A stretch of DNA of 64,000 nt from Planctomycetes bacterium B3_Pla (GCA_005223045.1 NJBM01000007.1:1-64000); one strand, 5' to 3'. Shown: positions 33,351 through 42,969, counted from the stretch's first letter. Program-made: numbers and translations. Notes: generated by a model not told the origin, from the sequence alone.

Positions 33351-34421
33351 ATGGCTACGCAAAAGAGATTCACAGAGGTGCAGATCAGCTTGGTGAAACT
33401 ATACGTTTTGGGCCTCGTATTACTGTCATTCTGTGGCGGATGCGCCAGTGATCGCGGCGATTTGTTCTTTCCGCCTGATGCGCTGCGCGCCTGGCCCGAG
33501 CCGCCGGAGAGGCCGCGTGTAAGATATCTCGGGACAATATCCACGGAGGCTGACTTGAAACGGGGAGTCTCCTGGGGGCAGGGACTGGGCGAGCTGATCT
33601 TTGGAAAGAAGGAAATAGGCGTTCTTGTCGCCCCTTATGCCGTTGCCATTGACCGGGACAACAGACTGTTTGTGACTGATACGGCAGGCGCCGTAGTCCA
33701 TGTGTTCGATCTGAACAGGCGCACGTACAAGCAGTTTGCGGGCCTGCTTGGTCAGGAGAAGCTGCTGCAACCGGTCAGCCTGGCAATAGTTGACGACTGG
33801 GTTTATATCGTTGACAGTGCACTGCGAAAGGTCTGCGTTTTTGACAAGAACGGGAGATTCATATTTTCCTTCGGAGGCGGGCTGTTTACAAGACCGTCCG
33901 GCATCGCCTACTGGCATGGCGACAAAACAGTGTATGTAACGGACACGGCCGCTCATAACATACACGTTTTTACCAGAGAGGGCAAATTCATTCAAAAAAT
34001 CGGAGCCAGGGGTCTGAATCCCGGCATGTTCAACTTCCCAACGCACCTGTGCGTGGACAAAACCGGCACATTATATGTCAGCGATACGTTGAACTACAGA
34101 ATTCAGGTGCTTACAAGGGAAGGCAGATTCCTTAGAATGTTCGGCCGGCAGGGAGACCGTCCGGGTAGCTTTGCTCACCCGTGCGGAGTCGCCACGGATA
34201 GTTTCGGCAACATTTATGCCACGGACAGGCAGTTTGAAAATGTACAGATATTCAACCGGCAGGGGGACATACTTATGGCTTTCGGCGAAGAAGGTACACA
34301 ACCGGGCCAATTCTGGCTGCCGGCCGGCATCTTCATAGATGATCGAAATAGAATTTATATTGCCGACTCGTTCAACAAGAGAATCCAGGTATTCGAACTT
34401 CTGGAGAAGATCGAGAAATGA
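33351..34421 (+). CDS. NHL-repeat lipoprotein (six-bladed propeller)
   Basis: 356 residues. Signal peptide with lipobox FCGGC, a short linker with PEPPERPRVRYLGTIS (like PLPERPRLQFLKSFS in the other NHL protein), and six NHL blades to the end (VAIDRDNRLFVTDTAGAVV, LCVDKTGTLYVSDTLNYRIQ, IFIDDRNRIYIADSFNKRIQ). It lacks the SGLIPP modules. Its stop overlaps the start of the dodecahaem gene by 4 bp (ATGA at 34418-34421), so they are translated together and probably interact. Confidence 0.82.
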   Translation: MATQKRFTEVQISLVKLYVLGLVLLSFCGGCASDRGDLFFPPDALRAWPEPPERPRVRYLGTISTEADLKRGVSWGQGLGELIFGKKEIGVLVAPYAVAIDRDNRLFVTDTAGAVVHVFDLNRRTYKQFAGLLGQEKLLQPVSLAIVDDWVYIVDSALRKVCVFDKNGRFIFSFGGGLFTRPSGIAYWHGDKTVYVTDTAAHNIHVFTREGKFIQKIGARGLNPGMFNFPTHLCVDKTGTLYVSDTLNYRIQVLTREGRFLRMFGRQGDRPGSFAHPCGVATDSFGNIYATDRQFENVQIFNRQGDILMAFGEEGTQPGQFWLPAGIFIDDRNRIYIADSFNKRIQVFELLEKIEK

Positions 34422-36067
34422 AAATCCAATGGACTGAATTGAAAAAGATGCTTGTGATGATCGCCCTGTCATGCCCAACGGCAAACGCGATGATCGAGGG
34501 CACTCCGCATGACTTGTCGGCCGTCGCCGGAGGAAGCACTTGCAGCTTCTGTCACACTCCACACGGTAGTCTGGCCGGCACTCCCCTATGGAGCCATAAA
34601 CTTTCCAATGCCGTTTACAGTATCTACCAAAGCTCATCTCTGGAGGCCAATGTCGGCCAGCCGACCGGTTCGAGCAAATACTGCCTGAGCTGTCACGACG
34701 GCACTGTTGCCCTGGCTGAGAGCATCACCGGCGGCTCCGGCGGCGGAACCTACATAACTCCAGGCACAGCCAACCTTGGGACCGACTTGTCGGACGATCA
34801 CCCGATCAGTTTTGTTTACTCAACGGCACTGTCAACAGAAGATGTCCAGATACGCCCGCCTTCGACGTTGCCCGAAGAACTCAGGCTCGACAGGACGGGT
34901 GAGCTGCAATGCACTACCTGCCATGACGCCCATGACAATCGATACGGCAACTTTCTGGTTATGTCTAACCGCCAGTCGAGAATGTGCCTGGCGTGTCACG
35001 ATTTGTCCGGATGGACACTTTCAAGCCACGAAAGCTCACTCGCTTTGGCTTCCGCTGCAAACGATTCATATCTGCGAAACAGCGAGTACGCCACCGTCAT
35101 GGAGAACGGCTGTCTAAATTGTCACAGATCGCATTCCGCCGGCGGACACGAACGGCTGCTTCACTTCGCCAGATCGGAAGACAACTGCCTGAGCTGCCAT
35201 GACGGCTCGGTGGCAAGCACCAACTTGAGACCCGAGCTTTCCAAGTTCAGCCGGCATGATGTGGTTCGCTACCATCGTGTCCATGATCTGAAAGAATCTC
35301 CGAACACGGCGGCCAGACACGTGGAATGTGTCGATTGCCATAATCCACATGCCGCCCAGAATACACTCGCACAAGCTCCCGTAGTGCCCGGCGTAATGCG
35401 GGGTGTCTCCGGGGTAACGGCTTCCGGCAGCCCCATAGAACAGGTCCAGTATGAATACGAGGTGTGTTTCAAATGTCACGGGGACAATCCGAGCCGGGCC
35501 CAGTCTGCGATTACCAGGCAAATCACCCAAACGAACGTGCGGCTGGAATTCGACCAGACCGGCCCATCTTTTCATCCCGTTGTTTCGCCCGGCATAAATC
35601 GGAACGTACCCAGCTTGAAATCGCCGATGACCGTTGCGACCATGATATACTGTACCGACTGTCACAATTCAGACAGTGAATCAGGCGCCAAGGGGCCTCA
35701 CGGCTCCAACTACCCGAATCTGCTCGCCTATCGCTACGAGACATCTGATTTTACGCAGGAGAGCAGTTTTTCGTACGAATTGTGCTACAAATGTCATAGT
35801 CGAAACAGCATTCTTAATGATGAGAGCTTTCCCCATCACAAACGACATCTCGAACAGGAAATCCCGTGTTCGGCTTGTCATGATGCTCATGGCATTAGTG
35901 CCGCACAGGGGACTACGACGAACAACAGTCACCTTATGAATTTTGATACGAGCATAGTGCGCTCCGACCCGGCAACGGGGCGATTGGCTTTCGAAGACAC
36001 CGGTGTTTTTCACGGCCGATGTTTCCTGGAGTGCCATAACGACCGGCACTCACCTAAAGAATATTAA
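34418..36067 (+). CDS. Large multihaem cytochrome c (up to 12 haems)
   Basis: 549 residues with a signal peptide (to about residue 24). Eleven CxxCH motifs, several in pairs (CSFCHTPHG, CLSCHDGT, CTTCHDAHD, CLACHD, CLNCHRSH, CLSCHDG, CVDCHNPH, CFKCHG, CTDCHN, CYKCHS, CSACHDAHG) and a final CFLECH (36020-36037, CxxxCH). It resembles the paired-CxxCH cytochromes proposed as periplasmic or surface electron carriers in metal reducers. No known catalytic haem arrangement. The Ser/Thr/Gly-rich spacers suggest an exposed location. Confidence 0.85.
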   Translation: MKIQWTELKKMLVMIALSCPTANAMIEGTPHDLSAVAGGSTCSFCHTPHGSLAGTPLWSHKLSNAVYSIYQSSSLEANVGQPTGSSKYCLSCHDGTVALAESITGGSGGGTYITPGTANLGTDLSDDHPISFVYSTALSTEDVQIRPPSTLPEELRLDRTGELQCTTCHDAHDNRYGNFLVMSNRQSRMCLACHDLSGWTLSSHESSLALASAANDSYLRNSEYATVMENGCLNCHRSHSAGGHERLLHFARSEDNCLSCHDGSVASTNLRPELSKFSRHDVVRYHRVHDLKESPNTAARHVECVDCHNPHAAQNTLAQAPVVPGVMRGVSGVTASGSPIEQVQYEYEVCFKCHGDNPSRAQSAITRQITQTNVRLEFDQTGPSFHPVVSPGINRNVPSLKSPMTVATMIYCTDCHNSDSESGAKGPHGSNYPNLLAYRYETSDFTQESSFSYELCYKCHSRNSILNDESFPHHKRHLEQEIPCSACHDAHGISAAQGTTTNNSHLMNFDTSIVRSDPATGRLAFEDTGVFHGRCFLECHNDRHSPKEY

Positions 36068-36125
36068 TTTCTTCGCCCGGGATATAATCGTGAAGGACAG
36101 ATACAAAACGAGAGTGGAGTAGGCA

Positions 36126-37148
36126 ATGGCAAAATCAGGACATTTCGCCTTGCTCCTCGCATTCTCGTTGAGCAGCTTTGCGATCTTAGCCAATCTCCTG
36201 GGGCATTGGCGAAACAGCACCAAACTCATTGCCGGCGCACGCAACGCCACGATTGGGTGTTTTGCGTGCCTAACTATCGCGGTGACAGTCCTTTGGATCG
36301 CGTTGGTCAGGAGCGATTTCGCCGTCACCTATGTGGCCGAACATACGTCAAGAGCCTTGCCGCTTGTATTCAAGCTCAGCGCCTTGTGGGCGGGGGCCTC
36401 CGGCTCACTCCTGCTGTGGCTATGGATGCAGACGGGCTTTATCGTACTTGTGTTCCACAAATGCAAAGACGATGAAGGGGCTTTCTCTGCCGGCGCCAGG
36501 GGAGCGGCCAATCTCGTAAGCGCCTTCTTCCTGCTCGTCCTGGTATTCGATCAGAATCCATTTGCCGTATCTACGACGATTCGGCCGGACGGCGCCGGGC
36601 TAAACCCAATGCTCCAACACCCGGCGATGGCTTTGCACGCGCCGATTCTTCTCATTAGCTTTGCAACACTTGCAGTTCCCTTCGCATGGGCCTTTGCCTC
36701 ACTGAAATGGGACGCTGCGCAAGGCCCTGCTCCGCTTTCCAGGCAGGCTCGCAACTGGATACTGCCGGCCTGGCTGTTCATGACTATCGGTATTGTCCTG
36801 CGAATGTGGTGGGGCCACGAAAAACTCGGGCCGGGCGGCTCTCGAGCCTGGGACCCCGGGCAAAACTTCTTCCTGATGCCCTGGCTGACGGCGACCGCCC
36901 TGCTTTTCTGCTTCAGAGTGTCCAAACGGAATCCTTTCTCTGCGAACCTGCTATTCATACTTAGCCTTATCACCTATAGTTTGTGCATCTTAGGCACCTT
37001 CCTCCCACGGTCTGCTCCGGATTCCGGCGTCCACGCATTTCCCGAATCTGAGCTTGGAAAGCCGTTCCTGATTCTGCTGATCCATATATGGATTCTGGCG
37101 GCGATACTTCTGTGGCGCAAATACAGAAGGCTGAAAGAACAGACATAA
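36126..37148 (+). CDS. Short, divergent CcmF-like haem lyase
   Basis: 340 residues with about nine membrane segments. It matches the first half of CcmF: DFAVTYVAEHTSRALPLVFK, ALWAGASGSLLLW, GLNPMLQHPAMALHAPILL and VPFAWAFA. In the WWD region it reads MWWGHEKLGPGGSRAWDPGQ, where CcmF has GGYWxWDPVEN, so aromatic haem-contact residues are lost, and the C-terminal half of CcmF (~650 residues) is absent. It follows a cytochrome with a CxxxCH site. A dedicated lyase or chaperone for unusual haem sites is possible, by analogy with NrfE and CcsA1, but this is inference. Confidence 0.72.
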   Translation: MAKSGHFALLLAFSLSSFAILANLLGHWRNSTKLIAGARNATIGCFACLTIAVTVLWIALVRSDFAVTYVAEHTSRALPLVFKLSALWAGASGSLLLWLWMQTGFIVLVFHKCKDDEGAFSAGARGAANLVSAFFLLVLVFDQNPFAVSTTIRPDGAGLNPMLQHPAMALHAPILLISFATLAVPFAWAFASLKWDAAQGPAPLSRQARNWILPAWLFMTIGIVLRMWWGHEKLGPGGSRAWDPGQNFFLMPWLTATALLFCFRVSKRNPFSANLLFILSLITYSLCILGTFLPRSAPDSGVHAFPESELGKPFLILLIHIWILAAILLWRKYRRLKEQT

Positions 37149-37315
37149 AAGTGCGTAATGAGTTATCTTACATAAACCTCATTGAGTACACCTATATTGT
37201 TCGTAACCTGTCCTGCAAAGCTTAAACTGCAATTTCGGCTTGAGGGTTTTCAAGGGATCGGTCTGTGGTTAGAATCCTGACTGGATTTGTGATGATTCTA
37301 TGTGATAGATGATAA

Positions 37316-38452
37316 ATGACAGACGATAAGTGGGAAATCAAGCTGTTGGAGCCGAGCTTTTCGCTCTGGGAGCCTAAGAGGGAAAGCTCGAAGCAGATAG
37401 CCGTACTGATGAGCGGCGGGGTGGACAGCAGCGTTACAGCGCACCTGCTCAAAGAGCAGGGCTGGGACGTATTAGGTATCACTATGAAGATACCGGTCTC
37501 GTGCGAGACGACCAGCAGAGGCTGTTGCGGGGCGGACGCCGCCTTTGTCTGCAACGAACTGCACATTCCGCATTACTTCGTCGATGTCACCAGGGCCTTT
37601 GAAGAGCTTATAATTGAACGATTCCGACAATCTTATGCGAAGGGCGAGACGCCCAATCCTTGTGTTGACTGTAACACGCTTCTGAAGTTTTCACTTTTGT
37701 GGGATTTTTTAGAGGAGAAGTTTGGGATCAGCTATCTCGCTACGGGTCACTATGGGAAAGTTTCCACCATGGACGGGCAGGCGTATCTCGGCCGGGCGAA
37801 AGACAAAGCGAAGGACCAGAGCTATTTCCTCTACGGCATCGCCTCGGAGAGACTTTCCCAGTTTGTTCTGCCTCTCGGTGAATTGACCAAAGAAGAGGTT
37901 CGTTCGACTGCGAGACAGTTGAAGCTGACTGTTGCCGAAAAGGCCGAGAGCATGGAATTGTGTTTTGCCGGCGAGGGAGATTACAGAGCTGCGCTGAGTT
38001 GTGCCGAGGCTAAGCAGCACGGCGACATTACGGACATGAACGGCAACAAGATAGGCACGCACAAAGGCGTTGCGAACTATACACTCGGCCAGAGAAAGGG
38101 TATCGGTTTTGCCGGCGGCCGGCCGCTTTATGTGGGAAAGATAGATTCGCAGGCAAATACGATAGCCCTGGGCACGAGAGATCAAATAAGCTTCCGTTCT
38201 GTCACGGCAAACCAGATCAATGTGCTCATACCGGAGGATTTTATTGCAGGCAAACACGTGTACGGCAAGATTCGCTCGTACGGCGATCCTCAGCCGTGCA
38301 GAATTGTCGATGTAGGGCAAACCACTATAAGGGTTGAGTTCGACGAGCCTCAATTCGCGCCCTGTCCGGGCCAAAGGCTCGTCTTGTACAACAGGGACGA
38401 TAATATCATCGCCGGGGGTACAATATCCGCAGAAGCGACCGCTGAGCACTGA
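37316..38452 (+). CDS. mnmA: tRNA-specific 2-thiouridylase MnmA
   Basis: Thiolates U34 of tRNA Lys, Glu and Gln using ATP and a persulfide relay. PP-loop VLMSGGVDSSV near residues 30-40, catalytic Cys in NPCVDCN and the second Cys in MELCFAGEGDYR, then the C-terminal beta-barrel (GQRKGIGFAGGRPLYV). 378 residues, with a slightly longer N-terminus than usual; no better start is seen downstream. Confidence 0.95.
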   Translation: MTDDKWEIKLLEPSFSLWEPKRESSKQIAVLMSGGVDSSVTAHLLKEQGWDVLGITMKIPVSCETTSRGCCGADAAFVCNELHIPHYFVDVTRAFEELIIERFRQSYAKGETPNPCVDCNTLLKFSLLWDFLEEKFGISYLATGHYGKVSTMDGQAYLGRAKDKAKDQSYFLYGIASERLSQFVLPLGELTKEEVRSTARQLKLTVAEKAESMELCFAGEGDYRAALSCAEAKQHGDITDMNGNKIGTHKGVANYTLGQRKGIGFAGGRPLYVGKIDSQANTIALGTRDQISFRSVTANQINVLIPEDFIAGKHVYGKIRSYGDPQPCRIVDVGQTTIRVEFDEPQFAPCPGQRLVLYNRDDNIIAGGTISAEATAEH

Positions 38453-38488
38453 ATTGCAGGAAATTTTGTCATTTTTCTCGAACACAGC

Positions 38489-38505
38489 ATACCCCAGGGG
38501 GGTAT
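38489..38505. promoter_or_regulatory. CsoR-type copper operator
   Basis: ATACCCC-AGG-GGGGTAT is a perfect 7-bp inverted repeat around 3 bases, of the G/C-rich type bound by CsoR repressors. It lies 36 bp before the csoR-like start, so the gene and the efflux module behind it are probably autoregulated and induced by copper. Confidence 0.8.
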
Positions 38506-38540
38506 ATGGGGATGCGCCGATTAAATAGTAGAGGCAGAAA

Positions 38541-38822
38541 ATGAAAAGAAACCCTAATCATGAGGATAATCTGGTCGCGCTAAGGCGAATCGAGGGGCAG
38601 GTTCGCGGCGTTCAACGGATGGTCGAAGACCGCAAGTATTGTATTGACATCTTAAACCAGATATATGCCGTTAAGGGCGCTCTTTCCAAGGTGGAAGAAA
38701 GCATTCTGGAAAGGCACTTTCAACACTGCGTGACCGAAGCTGTAAAGGGCAGTTCCGAGAAAGAAAAACAGCAAAAGCTGGATGAGATCCTCAAACTGAT
38801 ACATCAGACGCGCAGGGGATAA
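38541..38822 (+). CDS. csoR: CsoR-family copper-sensing repressor
   Basis: 93 residues, all-helical DUF156 protein (LRRIEGQVRGVQRMVEDRKYCIDIL). Cys34, His59 and Cys63 match the Cu(I) ligands of CsoR (C-H-C), which separates it from RcnR and FrmR. A fitting operator lies upstream and copper-type efflux genes lie downstream. AGAGGCAG precedes the ATG. Confidence 0.9.
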   Translation: MKRNPNHEDNLVALRRIEGQVRGVQRMVEDRKYCIDILNQIYAVKGALSKVEESILERHFQHCVTEAVKGSSEKEKQQKLDEILKLIHQTRRG

Positions 38823-38894
38823 AACGCCGTTCTAAAAGGGCGGTTCTTCTGTATAATAGGACGATTGGGCCGGATGAGTTTAAGGGGTTGAAAC

Positions 38895-40199
38895 ATGAAG
38901 GGACAAATCTTTGTGACAGTTGCGGCTGTGCTTGTCTTGACGCCGTCCGGTATGGCTTCGCAGCAGCCCGGCGATACAGATGATTTGCGAATTCTTTCGG
39001 ATTACCTGCGATATGCAGCTTTGAACAACGCCGGGCTAAAGGCAACCTTCGAGCAATGGAAAGCAGCCATGGAGCAGGTGCCGCAGGCTAAGGCGCTGCC
39101 GGACCCGCGTTTTACGTACGGCCGTTTTATCGAGGAGGTCGAAACCAGGGTCGGGCCGCAGCGGAACAAGCTCGGAATAAGTCAGATGTTTCCGTGGTTC
39201 GGGAAGATCGAGGCGCGAACACAGGCCGCCGGGGCAGCCGCCAAGGCCGCCAGACAGCGCTATGAAGCCGCAAAGTTGAAGCTCTTTTTTGAAGTCAAGA
39301 ACACATTTCACGAGTACGCCTATCTGGCAAAGGCAATTGAGATAGCAAGGGAGAATCTCGAACTGATCGAGGATTTTGAACAGGTTGCGCTGACAAAATA
39401 CATCGGTGCGGCAGCGGGGCACCCCGACATCGTCCGGGCGCAGGTGGAACTGGCCAAGCTGGAAGACCAGTTGAGAACTCTTGAGGGATTAAGGGAGCCG
39501 ATAGCGGCGCGGCTTAACGCAGTGTTGAACCGCCGAGGCCCAGGCCCGCTGCCCTGGCCCCAACAGGAAAAACACCGCGTGATAGAAATCGACCGCGGGC
39601 AGATAAAAGAGATACTCACGGCACAAAATCCCGAACTGAGGGCGCTGGACTTCGAGCTTGAGAGCGCCAAAAGCAGGGTGGAGCTGGCAAAGAAGAAGTT
39701 CTATCCGGAGATAGGCGTAGGCATCGACTGGATCCAAACCGACGATGCGCTTATGGCGGGTACGAGAGACAGCGGGAAAGACCCGATTGTTCTGATGTTC
39801 AGTATGAACGTGCCGATTTGGCGCGAGAGCTATAAGGCCGCCGAGATACAGGCCAAGGCCCTCGCCAGAAAGGCTCAACATCAGAAGACCGAGACGAAGA
39901 ACACGTTGATTGCCCGTGTGGAACGCGTTCTGTACGACTTCGAGGACAGTGAGCGGAAGCGAAGGTTGTACGGCGGCATTCTGGTGCCAAAGGCTCAGGA
40001 GCTGGTCAACGCGTCCGAAGCGGCCTACCAGGGCGGCACGATAGATTTCCTGAGCCTGATAGACGCCCAGCGAACGTTGCTCAAATTTGAATTGCTCCGC
40101 GAGCGTGCGGTGACCGATAACCGGCAAAAGCTTGCCGAGCTGGAGATGTTAGTGGGAGCGGAATTGAACACCGCCGACAAGGCAGATGATAGAGAATAG
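38895..40199 (+). CDS. TolC-like outer-membrane efflux protein (CusC-type)
   Basis: 434 residues with signal peptide (to about 22). Two outer-membrane efflux repeats with long helices (LRYAALNNAGLKATFEQWKA ... FPWFGKIEARTQAAGAAAKA and a second half ending DFLSLIDAQRTLLKFE). It would form the outer-membrane exit channel for the RND pump encoded downstream. Confidence 0.88.
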   Translation: MKGQIFVTVAAVLVLTPSGMASQQPGDTDDLRILSDYLRYAALNNAGLKATFEQWKAAMEQVPQAKALPDPRFTYGRFIEEVETRVGPQRNKLGISQMFPWFGKIEARTQAAGAAAKAARQRYEAAKLKLFFEVKNTFHEYAYLAKAIEIARENLELIEDFEQVALTKYIGAAAGHPDIVRAQVELAKLEDQLRTLEGLREPIAARLNAVLNRRGPGPLPWPQQEKHRVIEIDRGQIKEILTAQNPELRALDFELESAKSRVELAKKKFYPEIGVGIDWIQTDDALMAGTRDSGKDPIVLMFSMNVPIWRESYKAAEIQAKALARKAQHQKTETKNTLIARVERVLYDFEDSERKRRLYGGILVPKAQELVNASEAAYQGGTIDFLSLIDAQRTLLKFELLRERAVTDNRQKLAELEMLVGAELNTADKADDRE

Positions 40200-40240
40200 T
40201 TAGTGGTCTTTGGGAGTTTGCCCGGGAAAGGAGTAGATAA

Positions 40241-40543
40241 ATGAAGGGAAAGATTACGTTCATTGTATTGCTGGTAGTCGTCTGCGGCCTGGCGTTGACT
40301 GCAGATGCCTTCGCCGGCGAGCAGGCCGGGAGCGAAAGCAGTGGCGGCTTTACATTCTCATGGTTTACTATGGTGCAACCGTTGGGAATAGCGACGCTTT
40401 CTCTTATTTGTGTGACTTTCCTTACCGGCTTGTTTCGCAGGAAGCTAAGAACAAAATTCCTCAAGATACACTTGCCGTTAGCAATTGCGGCGGTAACTCT
40501 GGGATTAACACATGGCATTTTAGTTTTTGTTCTGTATAGATAA
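40241..40543 (+). CDS. Small two-helix membrane protein
   Basis: 100 residues: a signal peptide ending ADAFAG and two membrane helices (MVQPLGIATLSLICVTFLTG; HLPLAIAAVTLGLTHGILVF). Two His (KIHLPL, LTHGIL) about 14 residues apart in the last helix could bind haem b or a metal, as in ferric-reductase-like domains. It lies inside the copper efflux operon; function unknown. Confidence 0.6.
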   Translation: MKGKITFIVLLVVVCGLALTADAFAGEQAGSESSGGFTFSWFTMVQPLGIATLSLICVTFLTGLFRRKLRTKFLKIHLPLAIAAVTLGLTHGILVFVLYR

Positions 40544-40559
40544 AGCAGAGGTGGTTGCT

Positions 40560-42488
40560 ATGAAGAAAACCGGTGGAAAGTTAAAACCGATTGCTCGAAC
40601 AGCCGTCGCGTTGGCCGTAGGATTTCTGGCCGGGTACCTCGTAAGGGTACTCACTGCAACGCACGAGCATGGACCTGTCGCAGCAGTTGTCGAGCAGCCT
40701 CAGACCGCGCAAGGCCAAACATGGTGGACATGCTCGATGCATCCGCAGATCCGCCAGCCCAAACAGGGAAAGTGCCCGCTTTGTTTTATGGATCTGATCC
40801 AGGCATCCTCCGAGGGCGGCGATATAGGGCCGCGACAAATATCATTCTCTAAAGAAGCGACGAAGTTGATGGAGATCGACACTACGGCCGTACAGCGCAG
40901 GTTCGTCACGTCCGAGATACGGATGGTCGGGAAAATCGATTACGATGAGACGCGAGTCAAGCACATCACCGCCTGGGTCCCCGGCAGGATAGACCGGCTC
41001 TACGTGGATTTCACCGGCATCAAAGTCGAAAAGGGCGATCATCTGGTGTACCTCTACAGCAAGGAGCTGCTGGAGGACCAGCGGGCGCTGCTGGCGGCGA
41101 TAGCCGGGGCCGAGAGAATAAGGCCCGATAGTTCCGATTTCGCCGACAGGCTCAAGTCGGCGAACGTCGAGGCCGTCAGGACCAGATTGAGACTGAGAGG
41201 CCTGACCGATGAGCAGATCGCGGAGATTGAAAAGGCGGGCGAACCGCTGACGCATCTTACGATTTACTCGCCGATCGGCGGAATTGTGATCGAGAAAAAG
41301 GTGACCGAGGGCATGTATGTCAATACGGGCACGCACATATACACCGTTGCCGACTTGTCTAAGCTGTGGGTTATGCTGGACGCTTACGAGTCTGATCTGT
41401 CCTGGATTCGGTACGGCCAGGGAGTCGAATTCTCAACCGAGGCGTATCCCGGCGAAGTGTTCAAGGGCAAGATTAGTTTTCGCGATCCCGTGCTCAACGC
41501 CAGGACCAGGACGGTCAAGGTGCGGGTCAACGTCGAGAATCCTAACGGCAAGCTCAAGCCCGAGATGTTTGTCAGGGCCGTGCTGCGGGCGAAAGTCGCC
41601 CAGGGCGGCGCAGTGATGGAGCCCGACCTGGCGGGCAAATGGATTTGTCCGATGCATCCGTCTATTGTCAAGGCGCAGGCGGGCGCGTGCGATATCTGCG
41701 ACATGGATCTGGTGACCACCGAGTCGCTGTACACGGCTGTGGGCGAGCCGAACGAGCCGCCCCTGGTGATTCCCGCCTCGGCGCCTTTGATTACCGGCAA
41801 GCGAGCGGTCGTGTACGTCAAGGTGCCGGATAAAGAAAAGCCGACGTTTGAAGGCCGGGAGGTTGTTCTTGGCCCGAGAGCAGGGAATTATTACTTAGTC
41901 AAAGACGGGCTTGAGGAAGGAGAGGTCGTTGTTACGAACGGCAACTTCAAGATTGATTCGGCTCTCCAAATACAGGCCAAGCCGAGCATGATGAGCGCCA
42001 AGAGCGAGCGTGAGGCTCTTGAAGTGCCTGATGAATTCCTCGGACAAATATGGGGGCTTGTCGAAAAATATTTGTCACTTCAGGACAAGCTGGCCGGCGA
42101 TGATAAAGACGGCGCGGCTGGCGCGGCCGGCCAGACCGCGGAGGCGCTTTCGGCGGTTGATATGGGTTTGGTCACAGGCCAGGCCCATGATTTGTGGATG
42201 GGCAACAGCATGAAGATGAGATCGGCATTGAACGCGATAAAAGGAGCGGCGGGAATTGAGCCGATGCGCAAGGCTTTCGAGACACTCTCGAATGAACTTA
42301 TAGCTGTGATCGGACAATTTGGCGTTCCCCGGACCGGGACTCTGTACAGGATTAACTGCCCGATGGCTTTTGACAACAAGGGAGCCTACTGGCTGCAGAT
42401 GGACGAGGATATACGCAATCCTTATTTCGGCGCTTCGATGCTAAAGTGCGGTGAAGTCGTTGAAGTCCTTGGCGAAAAAACAAAATGA
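40560..42488 (+). CDS. CusB-like periplasmic adaptor with two heavy-metal-binding domains
   Basis: 642 residues from the ATG at 40560 (AGAGGTGG upstream). Order: N-terminal membrane anchor; metal-binding domain WWTCSMHPQIRQ ... KCPLCFMDL; membrane-fusion hairpin and barrel (VPGRIDRLYVDFTGIKVEKG, SPIGGIVIEKKVTEGMYV); a second metal-binding domain (WICPMHPSI ... ACDICDMDL) inserted near residue 360; C-terminal DUF3347-like domain with CPMAFDNKGAYWLQ and NPYFGASML. It links the pump to the outer channel and feeds Cu/Ag to it. Confidence 0.88.
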   Translation: MKKTGGKLKPIARTAVALAVGFLAGYLVRVLTATHEHGPVAAVVEQPQTAQGQTWWTCSMHPQIRQPKQGKCPLCFMDLIQASSEGGDIGPRQISFSKEATKLMEIDTTAVQRRFVTSEIRMVGKIDYDETRVKHITAWVPGRIDRLYVDFTGIKVEKGDHLVYLYSKELLEDQRALLAAIAGAERIRPDSSDFADRLKSANVEAVRTRLRLRGLTDEQIAEIEKAGEPLTHLTIYSPIGGIVIEKKVTEGMYVNTGTHIYTVADLSKLWVMLDAYESDLSWIRYGQGVEFSTEAYPGEVFKGKISFRDPVLNARTRTVKVRVNVENPNGKLKPEMFVRAVLRAKVAQGGAVMEPDLAGKWICPMHPSIVKAQAGACDICDMDLVTTESLYTAVGEPNEPPLVIPASAPLITGKRAVVYVKVPDKEKPTFEGREVVLGPRAGNYYLVKDGLEEGEVVVTNGNFKIDSALQIQAKPSMMSAKSEREALEVPDEFLGQIWGLVEKYLSLQDKLAGDDKDGAAGAAGQTAEALSAVDMGLVTGQAHDLWMGNSMKMRSALNAIKGAAGIEPMRKAFETLSNELIAVIGQFGVPRTGTLYRINCPMAFDNKGAYWLQMDEDIRNPYFGASMLKCGEVVEVLGEKTK

Positions 42489-42564
42489 AACGAGACTTTT
42501 TGAAAACCAGTTTTAGTTGCAAAAAATGAAAGTAAGAGACAATTATTTGAAAGGGAAAATGATT

Positions 42565-42969
42565 ATGGATGCAAAGAAGAAACGTTTGATGACAGTGTTG
42601 TTGGTTGTGGGATTTTTGTTTGTCGGGTTGGTCATGATAGAGGGCTGCAAGAAGTCCGAGCCGACACCCAGCGAGACGGCCGACCATACGCACGAGCACG
42701 AGGAAGGTGACCACGCGGGACATGATCACGAAGGACATGACCACCCTGAGACGGCTATGAACACCGAATCGGGAAATGCGGTTGTTGCCGCAGTCGAGCA
42801 GACGATATGTCCGGTTATGGAAGGCAATCCCATCAACAAGAAGTACGTCACGGAGTACAAGGGCCAGAAGGTTTATTTCTGCTGCCCCGGCTGCGACAAA
42901 AAGTTTGAAGCGAATCCCGAGCAGTATCTCGCAAAGCTGCCCCAGTTCAATCAACCGGCTGAGAAGTAG
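42565..42969 (+). CDS. His-rich YHS-domain lipoprotein
   Basis: 134 residues from the ATG at 42565, which has a GGG-type ribosome site nine bases upstream. Signal peptide with lipobox MIEGC, then a His/Asp/Glu-rich metal-binding linker (HTHEHEEGDHAGHDHEGHDH), then a YHS/TRASH-like domain CPVMEGNPINKKYVTEYKG ... YFCCPGCDKKF. Likely a periplasmic Cu (or Zn) buffer or chaperone for the efflux pump. Confidence 0.8.
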   Translation: MDAKKKRLMTVLLVVGFLFVGLVMIEGCKKSEPTPSETADHTHEHEEGDHAGHDHEGHDHPETAMNTESGNAVVAAVEQTICPVMEGNPINKKYVTEYKGQKVYFCCPGCDKKFEANPEQYLAKLPQFNQPAEK

